The translations under genes and the position numbers were made by a program. The notes beneath the pieces are model-generated. The model was not told where the DNA came from, did not search any database, and saw nothing but the letters and a program-made list of their open reading frames with translations. A stretch of DNA of 64,000 nucleotides from Theocolax elegans (taxonomy: Eukaryota; Arthropoda; Insecta; Hymenoptera; Cerocephalidae), in the NCBI GenBank assembly GCA_026168455.1, contig CM047427.1:63244162-63308161 (forward strand), in the 5' to 3' direction. Shown here in pieces: positions 12,600-25,000 of this stretch (its first letter is position 1; each line of letters opens with the position of its first letter).

Positions 12600-15500
12600 A
12601 AAAAAAATAATTAACGCCGGTGACAGTTTACTCAAAAGCTGCTCTACCGATACCCTATATTATATTATACTATGTTATATTATATTATATATAACTAGAG
12701 ATGATAAACAAAACAAATAAACAAAAAAAACGGCCTTTCTTACTTCCTTTGATCTTTCCAAGTAAAGAATCATATAATGAAGGTAAATTTTAAATACAAA
12801 AAAAGAAAACTATTCATTACCTTCTTAAAGAAAAATACTCAATTTTTTTATACTAAAATTGTATATTTAACATTTTACCATAATAAAGGTAAAAAACAAT
12901 ACGAAGAGTGCACATGTACTGACATATATAAAACAAAAAAAATAAAAATATTTCAATACTTGAGTTAACTTCCTAAATGCATATGCTTAAGGAATGGTAA
13001 GGTCGATGATAAAGTGCAATAAACCTGTAGCGTATCGTGTTTTAATTAACGCGTATGTACATAAATAATAATAGTGAAAAGTTAACTTTTCTTACTTGCA
13101 TCTCAGAAGTATGACATTTGTGACTGTGCAACATTTTCATTGATATACTTATGAAAAAGAAAAAATATTGAATTCTCTACATATTTAACAGTGTACGTAA
13201 TGTGCATTTAATACACATGGTTTGATACTTATTTAACATTAATTGTTAACCATAAATTGAAAAACATAATAGAAATAATCGTATATGACATTTCAATGAA
13301 ATCAATGTGTAGCAATATTTAATCCGTTTGTCGGTTTGTTTAGTAACGATTTTCATATCCACTTTTATTAAGTAATTAAAAGTTATATATGAATGAAATT
13401 TTTTAAATTTATTTTTCGATTGTGAAATAAAACAACGAAAAAAAAAATCAGAATTTTTACATTTCAATTTTAAGATTTTAAATAATTTCTTTTCACTTAA
13501 ATATATAAAAATCGAACAAGTATTAGACGTGTGATAAGCAGCGATGTGAGTGTTCACTAAATAAGCCTCGATTTGTGTCTTGAAACAAAATACTTGCCTA
13601 AAACTGTTTTAACGTAGTTGACGTACATCATTTATGTTCATTAAATCAGGCTACCAATGCCAACCGAAAGAACTGAAAACAAGAAATATTTCATTGGTCA
13701 AACAGATTATTTCTTATACTTATTTGCGAGTTTCGAGTGCAAGTTAAAGTAAATTGATTATATTTGAACTATATGCTGTAACTATATTTTCAAAATTTTA
13801 TTTTTGTCGTACAAGCATGAAATTTGTGACTTCCTTTACTTAAATTTGTGCTTAAAATAATCGTTTATCGACGGGAAGCAAAAAGTAACTGTCTACAATC
13901 AACTTTTTTTGTCACTTCCTGGTTACTTTACTGTTTTAACTTTTTTTCAAAAAGTTAACATTCAGAATAATTTAAACGTTGTGTAGCCCTTATTACGAAC
14001 AATCCCAGAAACATTAGTGGACAATCAAGTACTATTTTTTAATACTTTAATGTATTCAAACTTTTTCCTGGTCGCAAAACAACAGAACTTAATATGCAAT
14101 ATACTATTATAATATGGAGTTCTTAGAAAATAAGGTCAACTAAATGGCAAGTTTGCAAAAGTATGCATGCATTATGTACGTAATTGAAGAAAATGTATTA
14201 AACTATTCCCAATAACTTATATTCTACAAGTGTATAGTAAACAGTATTTCAAAATTTTAAATGTATTTATTCGTTACTTTATTTATTTAAACGAATTTTA
14301 ATTTACTTACTAGGTAGCGGATCGTAGACGAGTAATTGCTAATTCAAGTATTCATACAATTTTGCAATTTGCATTAATAAAATTAAAAGGTTTAAACATA
14401 CATCTATAATTTTTTTCAATTACACTTTCAAATAAAATTTATGAAATACTATCGAAAGAAATAAAGGTCATGAAAATATATAATAAATATATACATAAAT
14501 ATATATATATTTTTGTATTCGTGAAACAATAATAATATTAAATCTAAAAATAATCTTTTTGAAACGTCATATCTTCCGCGTTTGCTATTTTTTTAAATAA
14601 TTCCATTATACAAATATGAAAAATCTAGCAAATTAGTAGTAATTATTATAAGCAAAATTATTCTAAACTGCTTTTAATTAATATATCCAATTATTTAATT
14701 TTGTAAATCATTACATTAACAACATGTTAGTGTGTTTCATTTACTATTTATAAATTCTAAAAAAATTTGTTTCACTTAAAAAAAATTAATTTTTGTTGAC
14801 ATCAAGTCGCACTTAAGAAGTTTATAAAAAATATTTGTAATAATAAAACTAGTAAGTACATAAATTTTTTAAGTTATTATTGAAACTTTCCATACATGTA
14901 CTTATGATACTAATTTACACACGTGCGTGTTGAACGTTATTTTTTACGTCATCCGAGTATGAAACGCGACTGAAAAGCGATACAATCGCACTTTACGTTC
15001 GACAATATTTAAATTATTAAAGTTCAGTATCAACTTTTTGAGATGATTAAAATGTATATGTAATCAATTCCAAATACTATTTTTATGAAAATAATGTAAA
15101 ATAACATTAAGCAGAAAATACTAATTCAAAGTGCGATTTTCTTATTATTTTATACAACTTAATTGCGACAATCAAATTTAGCAAGGAACGTTTCAGGCAT
15201 TCATCAACTACGAATTTAATCTAACAAATTTGATAAATACTGATTTACACAATTTAATCTTTCGAAATTTTTTGAACCGTGGAATATTAAAAAATATGTG
15301 CGTACATATATATTATTGTAAGTAGCTAAATTTTTTTATTCATTTTACCTATAAAGGTCGTGAATAAAATGCGTAAATAATTAAAAAGAATAAATTTCAA
15401 TTTTTATCCATCAATACCAATGCAATCTAGATTTTCTTTACTTTATTGTTTTGTCTATTTCAACAGAGTATGGACACACATTATATTTGCGTTTTAATTG

Positions 15501-16690
15501 TTAAAACTTTGTTAAAATTTTGTTGATGCATATTAGTAACATTTTGAATTGGACATATATTGACCTATTAGAATTTTATTAAATTACTTTAACCTCTAAG
15601 ACGGTATAAATGTATCATTGTTTCTTTCCAATCAATAAGTTGATAATTAATTAACATTTATAATGGTTAATTATTATACATTATTAACAAAGGGACAGGT
15701 CCCTATGAGATTTATTTTTCAAATCGGAGGAAAAATAATTTTGAGATAATTCTTAGTTAATTTGACGAAATAGTTTTATTTAATTTATAGTGTATCTGTA
15801 TAATAAATATCAATTTTTAATATAAAAACGTATTGCTGTTTATGTATATTCTACAAAATTGCGTGAATATTGTATAACTTATGTCGAATGTATAAAAAGA
15901 CTAAGAATATCACAAACTACCTTAGCATATTTAAGTTATACTTACAAGATGAAGTGTATACTTTATAAAAAATTCTTAAACACGATATTTTTAATTTTTT
16001 TTAATATGCCTAAATATTATATTTCCATAATTAATGTGCATTGAATATTATAATTATGTAATTATGTGTAATGAATATTATAATTATTTATTTAGTAGTA
16101 ACTTTTTTCATTTTTAAATAAATCCAAAAATATGTAATAATGATGATTTTAAATATACTAGTCAGAAAATCACGTAGTGTACCTTGTCGTGGTTTCTACG
16201 TTGCGATAATGACGTGAATTTTGTAAAAGCAAATGTATCAATTTTATTATCATGCAATTGTAACACTACATGTATCAGAGTGATCAATAAAGATTTTTGT
16301 ACAATATATCTTATTTATTTGAAAAGGATTTTGTTTTGATTAAACGTGCTTTTATATAATTATTTAATTAATTGTTTATATTTTCTGCCTCACGTTGCAC
16401 TTAAGCAAATATATTAATCCGTTTTATATTCGGTTCATTTTATATTTATTTAATAAATTTAAGAAAATAAACAGACAATTTTTCATCACGTGTTTAGAAA
16501 CTTTAAATTGGTAAGTATAGCATGCAAGTGACTTAAATAAAATGTAACATGCAAATTAAATAAATTCCGAAAAATAGTTCCTTAAAGAGGACATTTAATA
16601 AATAAAATGTACAAAAAGAACTGTATTAATGACTTGAATGTTAAACTAATTCACGTAAACTTAAAAAAAATTTAAATTTCCCGCGGAAAG
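12600..16690. other. intergenic AT-rich stretch
   Basis: About 4 kb between sprint and RNF146 with no coding signature on either strand. It holds simple AT-rich sequence (an ATATT-type run near 12655-12690) and many isolated AATAAA words. Alternative distal polyadenylation of sprint within it is possible but not shown. Confidence 0.5.
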
Positions 16691-17045
16691 AAATGTTAAA
16701 TGTTCACAGCGCTACAACGGCACTTGTCATATTCAGATAGACTGAGGCACCGCATTGGCTAAGAATAGACCAATCTGGATAGTAATCGCATGTATGGACA
16801 AGGTACGGACAGGAGCGACAGGACAGGACAGCTTTAGGAAAAATAAGAAAGACGCAGTCTCGAATCTCAACTCTCTAACTTACCAATTTGCACTGGTTGC
16901 CTTTGGATACCACCACCATTCGTCAATAATGCACTGATTAGCAACGAACAATAATCTAAATAATGTTTTACAAATAATTTCAATAAATAATATGAGGACA
17001 AGTATAATAAATAATACAATATAATAATTCGTTCAATCATATACG
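16690..17045 (+). promoter_or_regulatory. RNF146 promoter / 5' leader region
   Basis: A GC-richer patch directly precedes the RNF146 start, with two CCAAT-type words on opposite strands near 16755-16775 (ATTGGC and ACCAATC). On the minus strand a short frame starting at 16919 runs into a strong donor GTAAGT (16883-16878), which could be the first exon of a divergent transcript. Promoter function is inferred from position. Confidence 0.4.
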
Positions 17046-18274
17046 ATGGCTCGAGCACAAGCGTTTTTTTCCAAGTCTGGTATGAATTCTGGTAGTAATA
17101 TGTCTTCCCACGAAATAGACAAAGATGTAGAACAAGATGGTAATTTTTTAAATTAATATTTAGTTTATCAATTTTATTAATATAATATATTTGGAATAAC
17201 ACATTTATAACATCTAACGTAATTATCACTTTCTTTAGCTACAGTATCCAACTCTTCCAACTCATCAGAGTGTGCTGTTTGTTTGCAACCTTGTATTCAT
17301 CCTGCTCGCCTTCCATGTACCCACATTTTTTGTTTTTTATGCGTCAAAGGAGTTGCTAATCAAAGCAAACGATGTCCTATGTGTCGACAAGAAATTCCTG
17401 CAGATTTCTTAGAAAGACCTCAGTTAGTTGAACTAGAAAAAAAACATCAGAAAGAAATCGCAGTAGAAGAGTCAACGCAAGAAGAAGAATATCAGTGGTT
17501 TTACGAAGGAAGAAATGGTAATGCTTGTCTTATATTTTTTTAAGCTCTCTTATTTAGTATTTTTATAAGTATTATAATTATTATATTGTAATTTAGGTTG
17601 GTGGCAATACGATGAAAGAACAAGCTTAGAATTAGAAACTGCCTATAAACAAGGAAAACGTTCTTGTGAACTACTTATTGCTGGATTTTTATACATAGCT
17701 GATTTTAGTTCAATGTTTCAATTACGACGTAATGATCATTCAAGAAGAAGAAGAATTAAACGGGATCTTTCTAATGCACCTAAGAAAGGAGTTGCTGGTT
17801 TGAGATTAGATAGCTCTACAAGAGAACAAGATCAACATCAAAACATTGTTAGAGAAATACGAGGTGCAGAAAGACCTTCAAGTCCTACCAGTGACAACAT
17901 TGGTATTTTAATTTTTATATTAGAATAGTTATAAGAATCATTGTTTAAAAAATTGATTGGATTTAATTTTACTTTAAATAGGAGATGGAACAAATACACC
18001 AATACCACCAAGCAATACTCCTCAAACTCCAGCTAGAGGATCAGCAAGCGGAGATGCTACACCTGTAACTGCCAATAGACTCGGGGATCATCAACGTTCA
18101 GACTCATTACATCAGGTTTTGGAACAAATGCGTACACTAGTATTAAGGGAAAATTTATCATCTAATAATCAACAAGAATCCATCGACAATGACTCATTTT
18201 CAGATCGTTCAATCCTACCATGGTTATATCAGGCGTCACCTGAAACGTTTTCATCAGATGAGGAACATGCGTAG
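17046..18274 (+). CDS. RNF146: RNF146/Iduna E3 ubiquitin ligase (RING plus WWE)
   Basis: Four exons (17046-17139, 17239-17517, 17597-17902, 17982-18274), all joined in phase 1, encode 323 residues. A C3HC4 RING lies at about residues 43-83 ([22 protein letters not shown]). A WWE domain follows at about 107-185, starting [20 protein letters not shown]146 binds iso-ADP-ribose through WWE and ubiquitinates poly(ADP-ribosyl)ated targets such as Axin and tankyrase, tuning Wnt signalling and DNA-damage responses. A basic stretch (RRRRIKR) and a Ser/Thr/Pro-rich tail follow; the tail is probably disordered. The ATG at 17046 is the first in the exon, and length fits the family (human about 359). The WWE domain is split across an intron exactly at Gly-Trp-Trp. 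Confidence 0.95.
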
Positions 18275-18410
18275 ATTCTTCATCATGCAGCCCATAACAA
18301 ATGAGGAGTTTTTTGATACTCTATTTGAATAAGCAGAGCATCTACAAACTAGACAATGAAGAATGGAAATTATTTATGGTAAGGAAGAAGGGTTCATTTA
18401 TTATTATTTG

Positions 18411-18416
18411 AATAAA
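18411..18416 (+). terminator. polyadenylation signal of RNF146
   Basis: AATAAA 137 nt after the stop codon, followed by a T/GT-rich stretch (ATGTTTTCTATATATG). It is a good candidate for the main 3' end. Confidence 0.5.
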
Positions 18417-18429
18417 AAGAATGTTTTCT

Positions 18430-21380
18430 ATATATGTTCATACTTTCTAATATTTTTTTAATACGAAAAAAGTTAAATTTTAGGTTAAAAATTAAAAGTA
18501 GTTCAATTTAATTTTCAAACTACTCTTTGAAAAGTTAACTAACAAAATAAAATTGTATGTAAAAGTCATACAATACTTCTTATATAATACTTTTCTACTT
18601 ATATATTACTTTTCTATTGAATTGAGAATAGACATTATTTCAAATGATTTATATCTATAAAAATGTACAAATTTTGAATTAGTTAAGCAATACGTTCTAT
18701 CCTTCTTCCTCATAATTATATAAAGTTAAATAATAAGAGTGTATTATAACTTATTATTTCATTGTACTATTTAAAATATTATTTATTTTCTTTATGAGAA
18801 GTGAGAAATTAAATAATCTGTACTTCGATTACTGTCTTAAGGGGAGGTTAAAGCAAAAATTACATATTAGTAGAATAGTAGAGCGCCATAGAGCTCGATT
18901 CAATGAACATTTTTCGTTTAACATTAAGTCGATTAAGTAAATATTTTTTCCAAAAACTTGAAATACGAAGACGGTCGGATAACTAAAAGGGGAATGAAGT
19001 GAGAGAATTGAATCTGATTAAATATATTTCTTCAATTACAACTATTATAAGATGTAAATAATGTGATTCTTGTATGAAATAACTAGTATCACAGGTCTTG
19101 AGTTGTAATTCTAGCTTTAAAACACGTTTCTTTATAAAAAATATAACAAATTTCTGTAGTGTTATTAAAACATTTCTCAAAGCTAGATTAAACTTCAGGA
19201 TACGTAATTTTGATGTCTTTCTTAATGTATTAAAAAACTAAATAAGGACAACAGTAGATTTGTACACCCAAGAATTAAACACATAGCACAAAAATAGTGC
19301 ACGTTACTTGTATGCGCTGTGCACAAATATTTTTTACAAAGTAATTTAAATTAATAAACGATTAGTTTCATTAATTTAAATTACTTTGTAAAATATTTGT
19401 GCACCGTTCACAAAAGTAATGTGCACTATTTTTGTGCACAAATATTAATTATTTAATTCTTGGGTGTACAAATCTACCCTTATCTAAATAAGTACTGTCT
19501 GTAGTATGTATTAAGAATCGTTTTTTGTAATTTGTATTGAAAGCTTAAAATATACCACACTCTCAGTTAAATTAATATATTTTTATACTTAATACAATAA
19601 CTTATTTAAATATTTATTTTTTAAGTAAATACTTGATAATTGTTATCAACGAAAGTAAAAATACACAAATTATTTTTCGTCTTTTGGAAGTAAAATGAAT
19701 ATTAAAAATTTTCCTTTTGACACTCCATGCGCGAAATTCGATATTGTAAACCTCTTTTCCGTGTGCCAAGCTCCGTGTTCTCGTACGCAAAACATATTAC
19801 AGTTCTTTATTTACTTTCTACTTCATTTTTTACTAGTGTCAAATTTCTCACACTCGTGTTAAATAAATGTAGTATATTAATTATGGGACTTATATTTATG
19901 TAACTCTTGTTACTACTTTTGTGTCATTGTTATTAGCATTGTATCAAGTGTAAAGTCTTATTTAAAACTAAAAACTGATCAAATACTTTAACTATAAAGA
20001 CTGGATTTATTTTGAATACAGGATTTTGATTATAATTAAATGTAACGTGAATCTTAATGCTTCTAAAGGTTTTTAATTTATAGGTATAAATCGCAATTAT
20101 GTGAGTTACAAATATAATGAAAGTTGTAGACATTCAGTTATAATTGTAATTTCACTTTTATTAAAAGATATCAATTACATATAATATAACAGAATTTAAA
20201 AAAAAAGTACACTGTTATCTTACAATATAATAAAACAAGCATTAAATCGCATGATGTTAATATGATATGTATAAAGAAATAATAAAGTATTGATTACTCA
20301 TTTCTCTAAATTGCAAAAAAAGGTTTAAACTTTGATTGTAATATTTTTATTTAACATATATTGCATCACATAAAAATTCAAATACAAAATATAAAAATTG
20401 TTGCCTTATGCATAATACAATTCGTATAATAAATTATTATATCATTTTCTTGAAATGAAATGATTCATAACACATAAGTATATTATTAAATTCGTTTATA
20501 AATATATTAAGCACATTACACATAAGTGTCAATGTTAAGCTTAACTTGAAAACTAGTTTTTTTAAATATTTATGTGATTTATGTAATTTATTCATATTCA
20601 TTATTATTGATTGTACTTTTTATTGTCAACTATTTTGTGTTTTAAACAGATACATATGCATGTTCCTAAAACAATGTACAATTGTAACATTTTATTATTT
20701 TTATTTAATGTAAAGACTAAATTATATTTTGCATCATTAAGAAACACCGATTAATATATTGTAATAAAATCAATAAACAAAAAAACCAATATATAATGAA
20801 TAAATATAATCATTTTTTTTATTAAAATTATTTGTTTTGTTTTATTACTAGAAACCACATGATTATCCCTTATATTTATCCTTAAAACTAATAATTCCAA
20901 ATAGGTATACATACTAATTTAATTTAAATAAAAACTTTGATATCTATTTTTTTTATAGTTATAAAATTATTAAACTTTAAACTCAAAATTTATTATAAGT
21001 GGTATAAATATCCGCAATATTGTTTAAAAGTAAATTTATTTATTGTTTCTGTTTATATTTAATTGTAACTGAAACTTGTAAGATACCTGTCAAGCTGTGT
21101 TAAATGACATTAGTAAGACAACAAAGTAAACAACACAGATTAATTTATACATTTGAATACTCAGGTAAGTACATCGGTAAGATAAAAAAAAAGCGCTAGG
21201 TAAACCTCTAAGCGGAAGTCAAAGTGTAAAATTCTTCATCATAACTGATCATTAAAGTGATAAAGAAAATAATTAACGTCGAATAATTGAATGCTTAGCT
21301 GATTTCAACCTATAATTTCATTTGCATACGCACACAGACATTTTACTTTCCATATTTAGAAGCAATGCTGCGTATGTGTA
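18430..21380. other. intergenic AT-rich stretch
   Basis: No coding frame is convincing here. A foldback element at 19238-19492 is the only clear structure. TTAAGGGGAGGTTAAAGC near 18838 resembles the ends of the TTAA-type MITEs elsewhere in the window, but no partner end was found. Confidence 0.5.
19238..19492. mobile_element. foldback MITE with long terminal inverted repeats and candidate 9-bp TSD
   Basis: Two arms of roughly 100 bp are inverted copies. The left arm holds GTAGATTTGTACACCCAAG (19254-19272) and the right arm ends with its reverse complement CTTGGGTGTACAAATCTAC (19459-19477). Inner parts (ACAAAGTAATTTAAATTAAT) also pair. CTAAATAAG flanks both ends (19238-19246 and 19484-19492), a possible 9-bp target duplication. 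No protein is encoded. Long arms plus a 9-bp duplication suggest a Mutator-like or similar foldback MITE; superfamily is uncertain. Confidence 0.7.
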
Positions 21381-22003
21381 CTTATGTGTGTGTATTTATC
21401 CTACGCAAAATCGTCATTCGTCGCATATATAAACACCTATGGTATCAGCCGTTTTTCTGTACGTGAATCATCTCTAATAGTTTTCTTTTCTCTTTCCACT
21501 ATTTATAAGTGTAAGTATTTACAACGAACGATGATCGGTCTCGGTCTTTCGCTGTGTTATCTCTCCCCCTCTTCCGCGATCGTTCTTTCTCTCCCTCTCT
21601 TTCTTTCTCGGGAAGAGAAAGAGAGAGAAAGAGAGAGAGAGAGTGAGGGAGAGGGAAGGAGGGAGAGAGAAAGACAGCAAGTCGCGATCCACAACATCAG
21701 GCATGGTTGCTTGTACTTCGTGCAAGCGGACTCCTCGGCTCGCGCATTGCTGGAACGCGAGTGAGCACTGAGCGTGAGCGCTGCGTGGAAGTGGAGCCTT
21801 TTGAGTTTTAGTATTGCCGGCGCCGCCCTCGAGAGTTGAAACTGGAGTATACCGATCGAGCGCGATGACTTGGAGCAAATCGACTTGATCGTTTCGCGAG
21901 TGCATCGAGCTTGTAACTTACCTATATTAATGTACCTTACATTCGAGGCTACGTATAGCCTTTTTTGGTCTCGATAGATCTGAGCGATACACGTCCTCGG
22001 AGG
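21380..22003 (+). promoter_or_regulatory. promoter / 5' UTR of the ABCC4-like gene
   Basis: CpG content rises from about 21700 to the start codon. A GA-rich tract lies at 21612-21676, and a TATA-like TTTATAAG sits near 21503. The open frames across it are low complexity on both strands and are not taken as genes. Position and composition mark it as promoter and leader. Confidence 0.45.
21612..21676 (+). repeat. GA-rich (GAGA-type) tract
   Basis: A 65-bp purine run of GAGA/GGGA words lies about 330 bp upstream of the ABCC4-like start codon. It is consistent with a GAGA-factor-bound promoter element or just a microsatellite. Confidence 0.6.
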
Positions 22004-25000
22004 ATGCTCCGGAGGTCGAAAGCCAATCCGAGTACCAAGCTCTCGGCCAATCTCACCAGTAAACTCTTCTTTTGGTAAGAATTATTATTTTCTTCTCAAA
22101 GGGATAAATAGAGATGGAAATTATACTGACAAAAAAATAAGTATCCTATCATTCTATATATTTAATTTATGGGTCGGTTTTCTTAGTTTAAGTACTTAAA
22201 ATCGTAGGAGTTTTTATCGAACAATTTTTCTCCGTTTGGTTTATTATCGATAATATCAGGTACCGGTTTTGTACATTAGTATAAGAAATTTTACACTGCA
22301 TAAACGATAATTTCGTATAAATACATTCAACACCTGTTGCCTTCAAGTAATTAATTACATGTAATAGACCGAGAATCTCAATAGAAACATTTACTAAGTA
22401 CGACATAAAATTATTTTATACGAAAAACGCGAAATATATTATTAAGATAACAAAATTTTTTACTGTTACGTGGAAATTATCCAATTTATTTGCTCATGCA
22501 CAAGAATGAACTGTGAATGTTATGAGTGAGAACGAAAAATATTTCTGTTTTTGTTTTTATAATAAAAGAATCGTTTGTTTTTGTAAAAATACTCCATTTC
22601 ATACATATTGAAACTTCTAAATTTGATCGGTGCATTTGTCTTATATTATTAATTTAAAGAATTACGGATAGGTGATCTAATTATATTGTTTTTCTTGTGC
22701 GTGTCATTTTATTATATCATTTTTAAAAACTAATGGCTATATTTTCACGTAATTGATAGTAATGTATTTACAATTTTAAGTGAAACTAGTTATATATTAC
22801 TTTTTGTTTACCTCACGCCTGATCGACTAATAACTTAAAAATGCAAAACAAAAGAAAAATACTGAAATTTGTGTGCATGTTTTTAAAAGTTATTCGTAAA
22901 TCGAACCAATAAACGTATATTACTGAGAATAATGTATCGCATGGTAAAACACACACACAATATGCAACGAGACTATTTATGTATTATATTTAACATTTAA
23001 TTGCCTCTTACACGTAGAATAAGCGGAAAAGAAACTTATCATACATAATTCTTTATTATTATGTAAGTTATTGACCTCTTGTTTCAATCGGTGTAAATCT
23101 ATCATTTGCTGTTACATTTTAGATGACAATATCATTCTGAATTATGTAAAATAATAAATATTTAATAATATATTTCGATATTTCTTATCATCCTAAAAAC
23201 TCATTATTAATTATCCTAGATCGTACATTGAAACTATATCAAAGTAAGTATGACTTTGTCGTTCCATTTAGCGTGAATTTTATCTTTATTGCTTCATTTT
23301 ATTTGCTTTAAGAAATCTTCATGAATTATTCGGTACCCAAAAGTAAAAATAAGAATGTAAGATTATTTTTAACAACTTATCAAGATTTATATTGGTTCTA
23401 ATGATAAATTTATAGCATTTTTTATGCAATATTTTTATTATTATTAATGAATTAGTACAGCTTCTTAATTACTAAAAAACATATTTAAATTCATCGAAAA
23501 ATAAGTATAGATATATGAACAAACATCTACAACTTATTTGATCCTGTCTTTATATTCCAAAAACCAAATTGTTTCGAACTATAATATAATAAATTATCAT
23601 CAATTAACTATAAATTCATTTATTGACAATACGATTCTTACGTAAATATTATCCAATTTGTAAATAAATAAATCTTATTTTTATTGACACTTATATGTAG
23701 AGTTATTACATAAAATATTAAAAATAGTATCTTTTTTTTAATAAGTCAATTTTTATTTAATACTTTATTGAATAAAATAAAACATTTATCTTATTTAAGA
23801 TAAGTATTTAAAGATTAAGGATATAAATATAGAATTAAATCAATAAGTATATTTATTACAATGTTAATCTAAAGCATCTATGAATCATTAAATGTCTTAA
23901 ATTTTATTTAACGATCTAGAACATCATAGAAAATCGCTTATTATGAGCAATGTATTGTGTTTTTATGAGATAAGACTCCCAAAAAATATTGAATAAATAT
24001 AATCTAGAACTAAAATTAAATTAATTAACTGACTCATACTAAATGAAAAAATAAATTTGTTGATATCTACGAACTAATACAATTTGTCGAGTTGAGAACA
24101 ATTTGCCGATGTTTCGGACGTTTTTCCACCGTCCCTTATTCCAAGAGAAAATATTTTCACAAATAAAAAAACTACCTCTTATTATTTGGCGTGAAAATAA
24201 ATAAATAAACGCCCGGAACATCGGCAAATTGTTCTCAACTCAGCAGAGTGTCTCGAGGTGTGACGGAGTCGAAAGATCAATAAATTCATTTTTTTTATCT
24301 AATCAACTTAGGAGGAACAATAAATTCTTTCAAACGATCTATCACTCATACTAAACTCATTCCAAAAGTAAAGGTGCAACATTAAGGTTTATGTCTTCTC
24401 CAATGGCCAGATTCTAAGAAATTTTATAATAAGTATGGGTTACACATATATTTAAAACTTGAAGCGATTCTACCGTTTTTTTTTGCACAAAAATATATAT
24501 ATATTTTATCGAAGCAATAAGAAGTATGCAAATGCAGGCAATTCGTATACCAAAAATATAACTTGTTATTTTGCAATTAGGCCATCCGGTGTGTAACATC
24601 CGCGAGCAGTCTCATCGAACGACTTTATACTTTAATTAAGTAGAATAGTTGCAAAGATAGACATATAGCTTTGTGTATCAAACACATATGTACATACCTA
24701 TACACGTAATCAGCGTACGTATAGCGCGATCGAGCGCGCGCGCACTATCACATAAATACGACGTCTTGAAGAGCGCGGAACCTTTTAGGACAATTTGTAC
24801 TATTCGTTGAGTTGACTGCAGGAAGTAGAGAATTTATATTTTTCAAATAGATCGGCACCAATTACTAGATATAGAGGATATAACATTTTTACCAAGAACT
24901 ATATATTAATATTAACCAATTTACAAAACGACACATGAATTCTATTTTTCATACTTTTTACGTAAATCCAAATTCAGGGTAACAGTACAATTGAGATATA

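Noticed and set aside
13246..13557. 103-codon minus-strand open frame
   Set aside because: Low-complexity Lys/Phe/Ile-rich translation of AT-rich DNA, with no splice partners or motifs.
21384..21905. Open frames of 126-128 codons on both strands
   Set aside because: Both cross the GA-rich tract and consist largely of Arg-Glu or Ser-Leu repeats; the region is promoter or leader.
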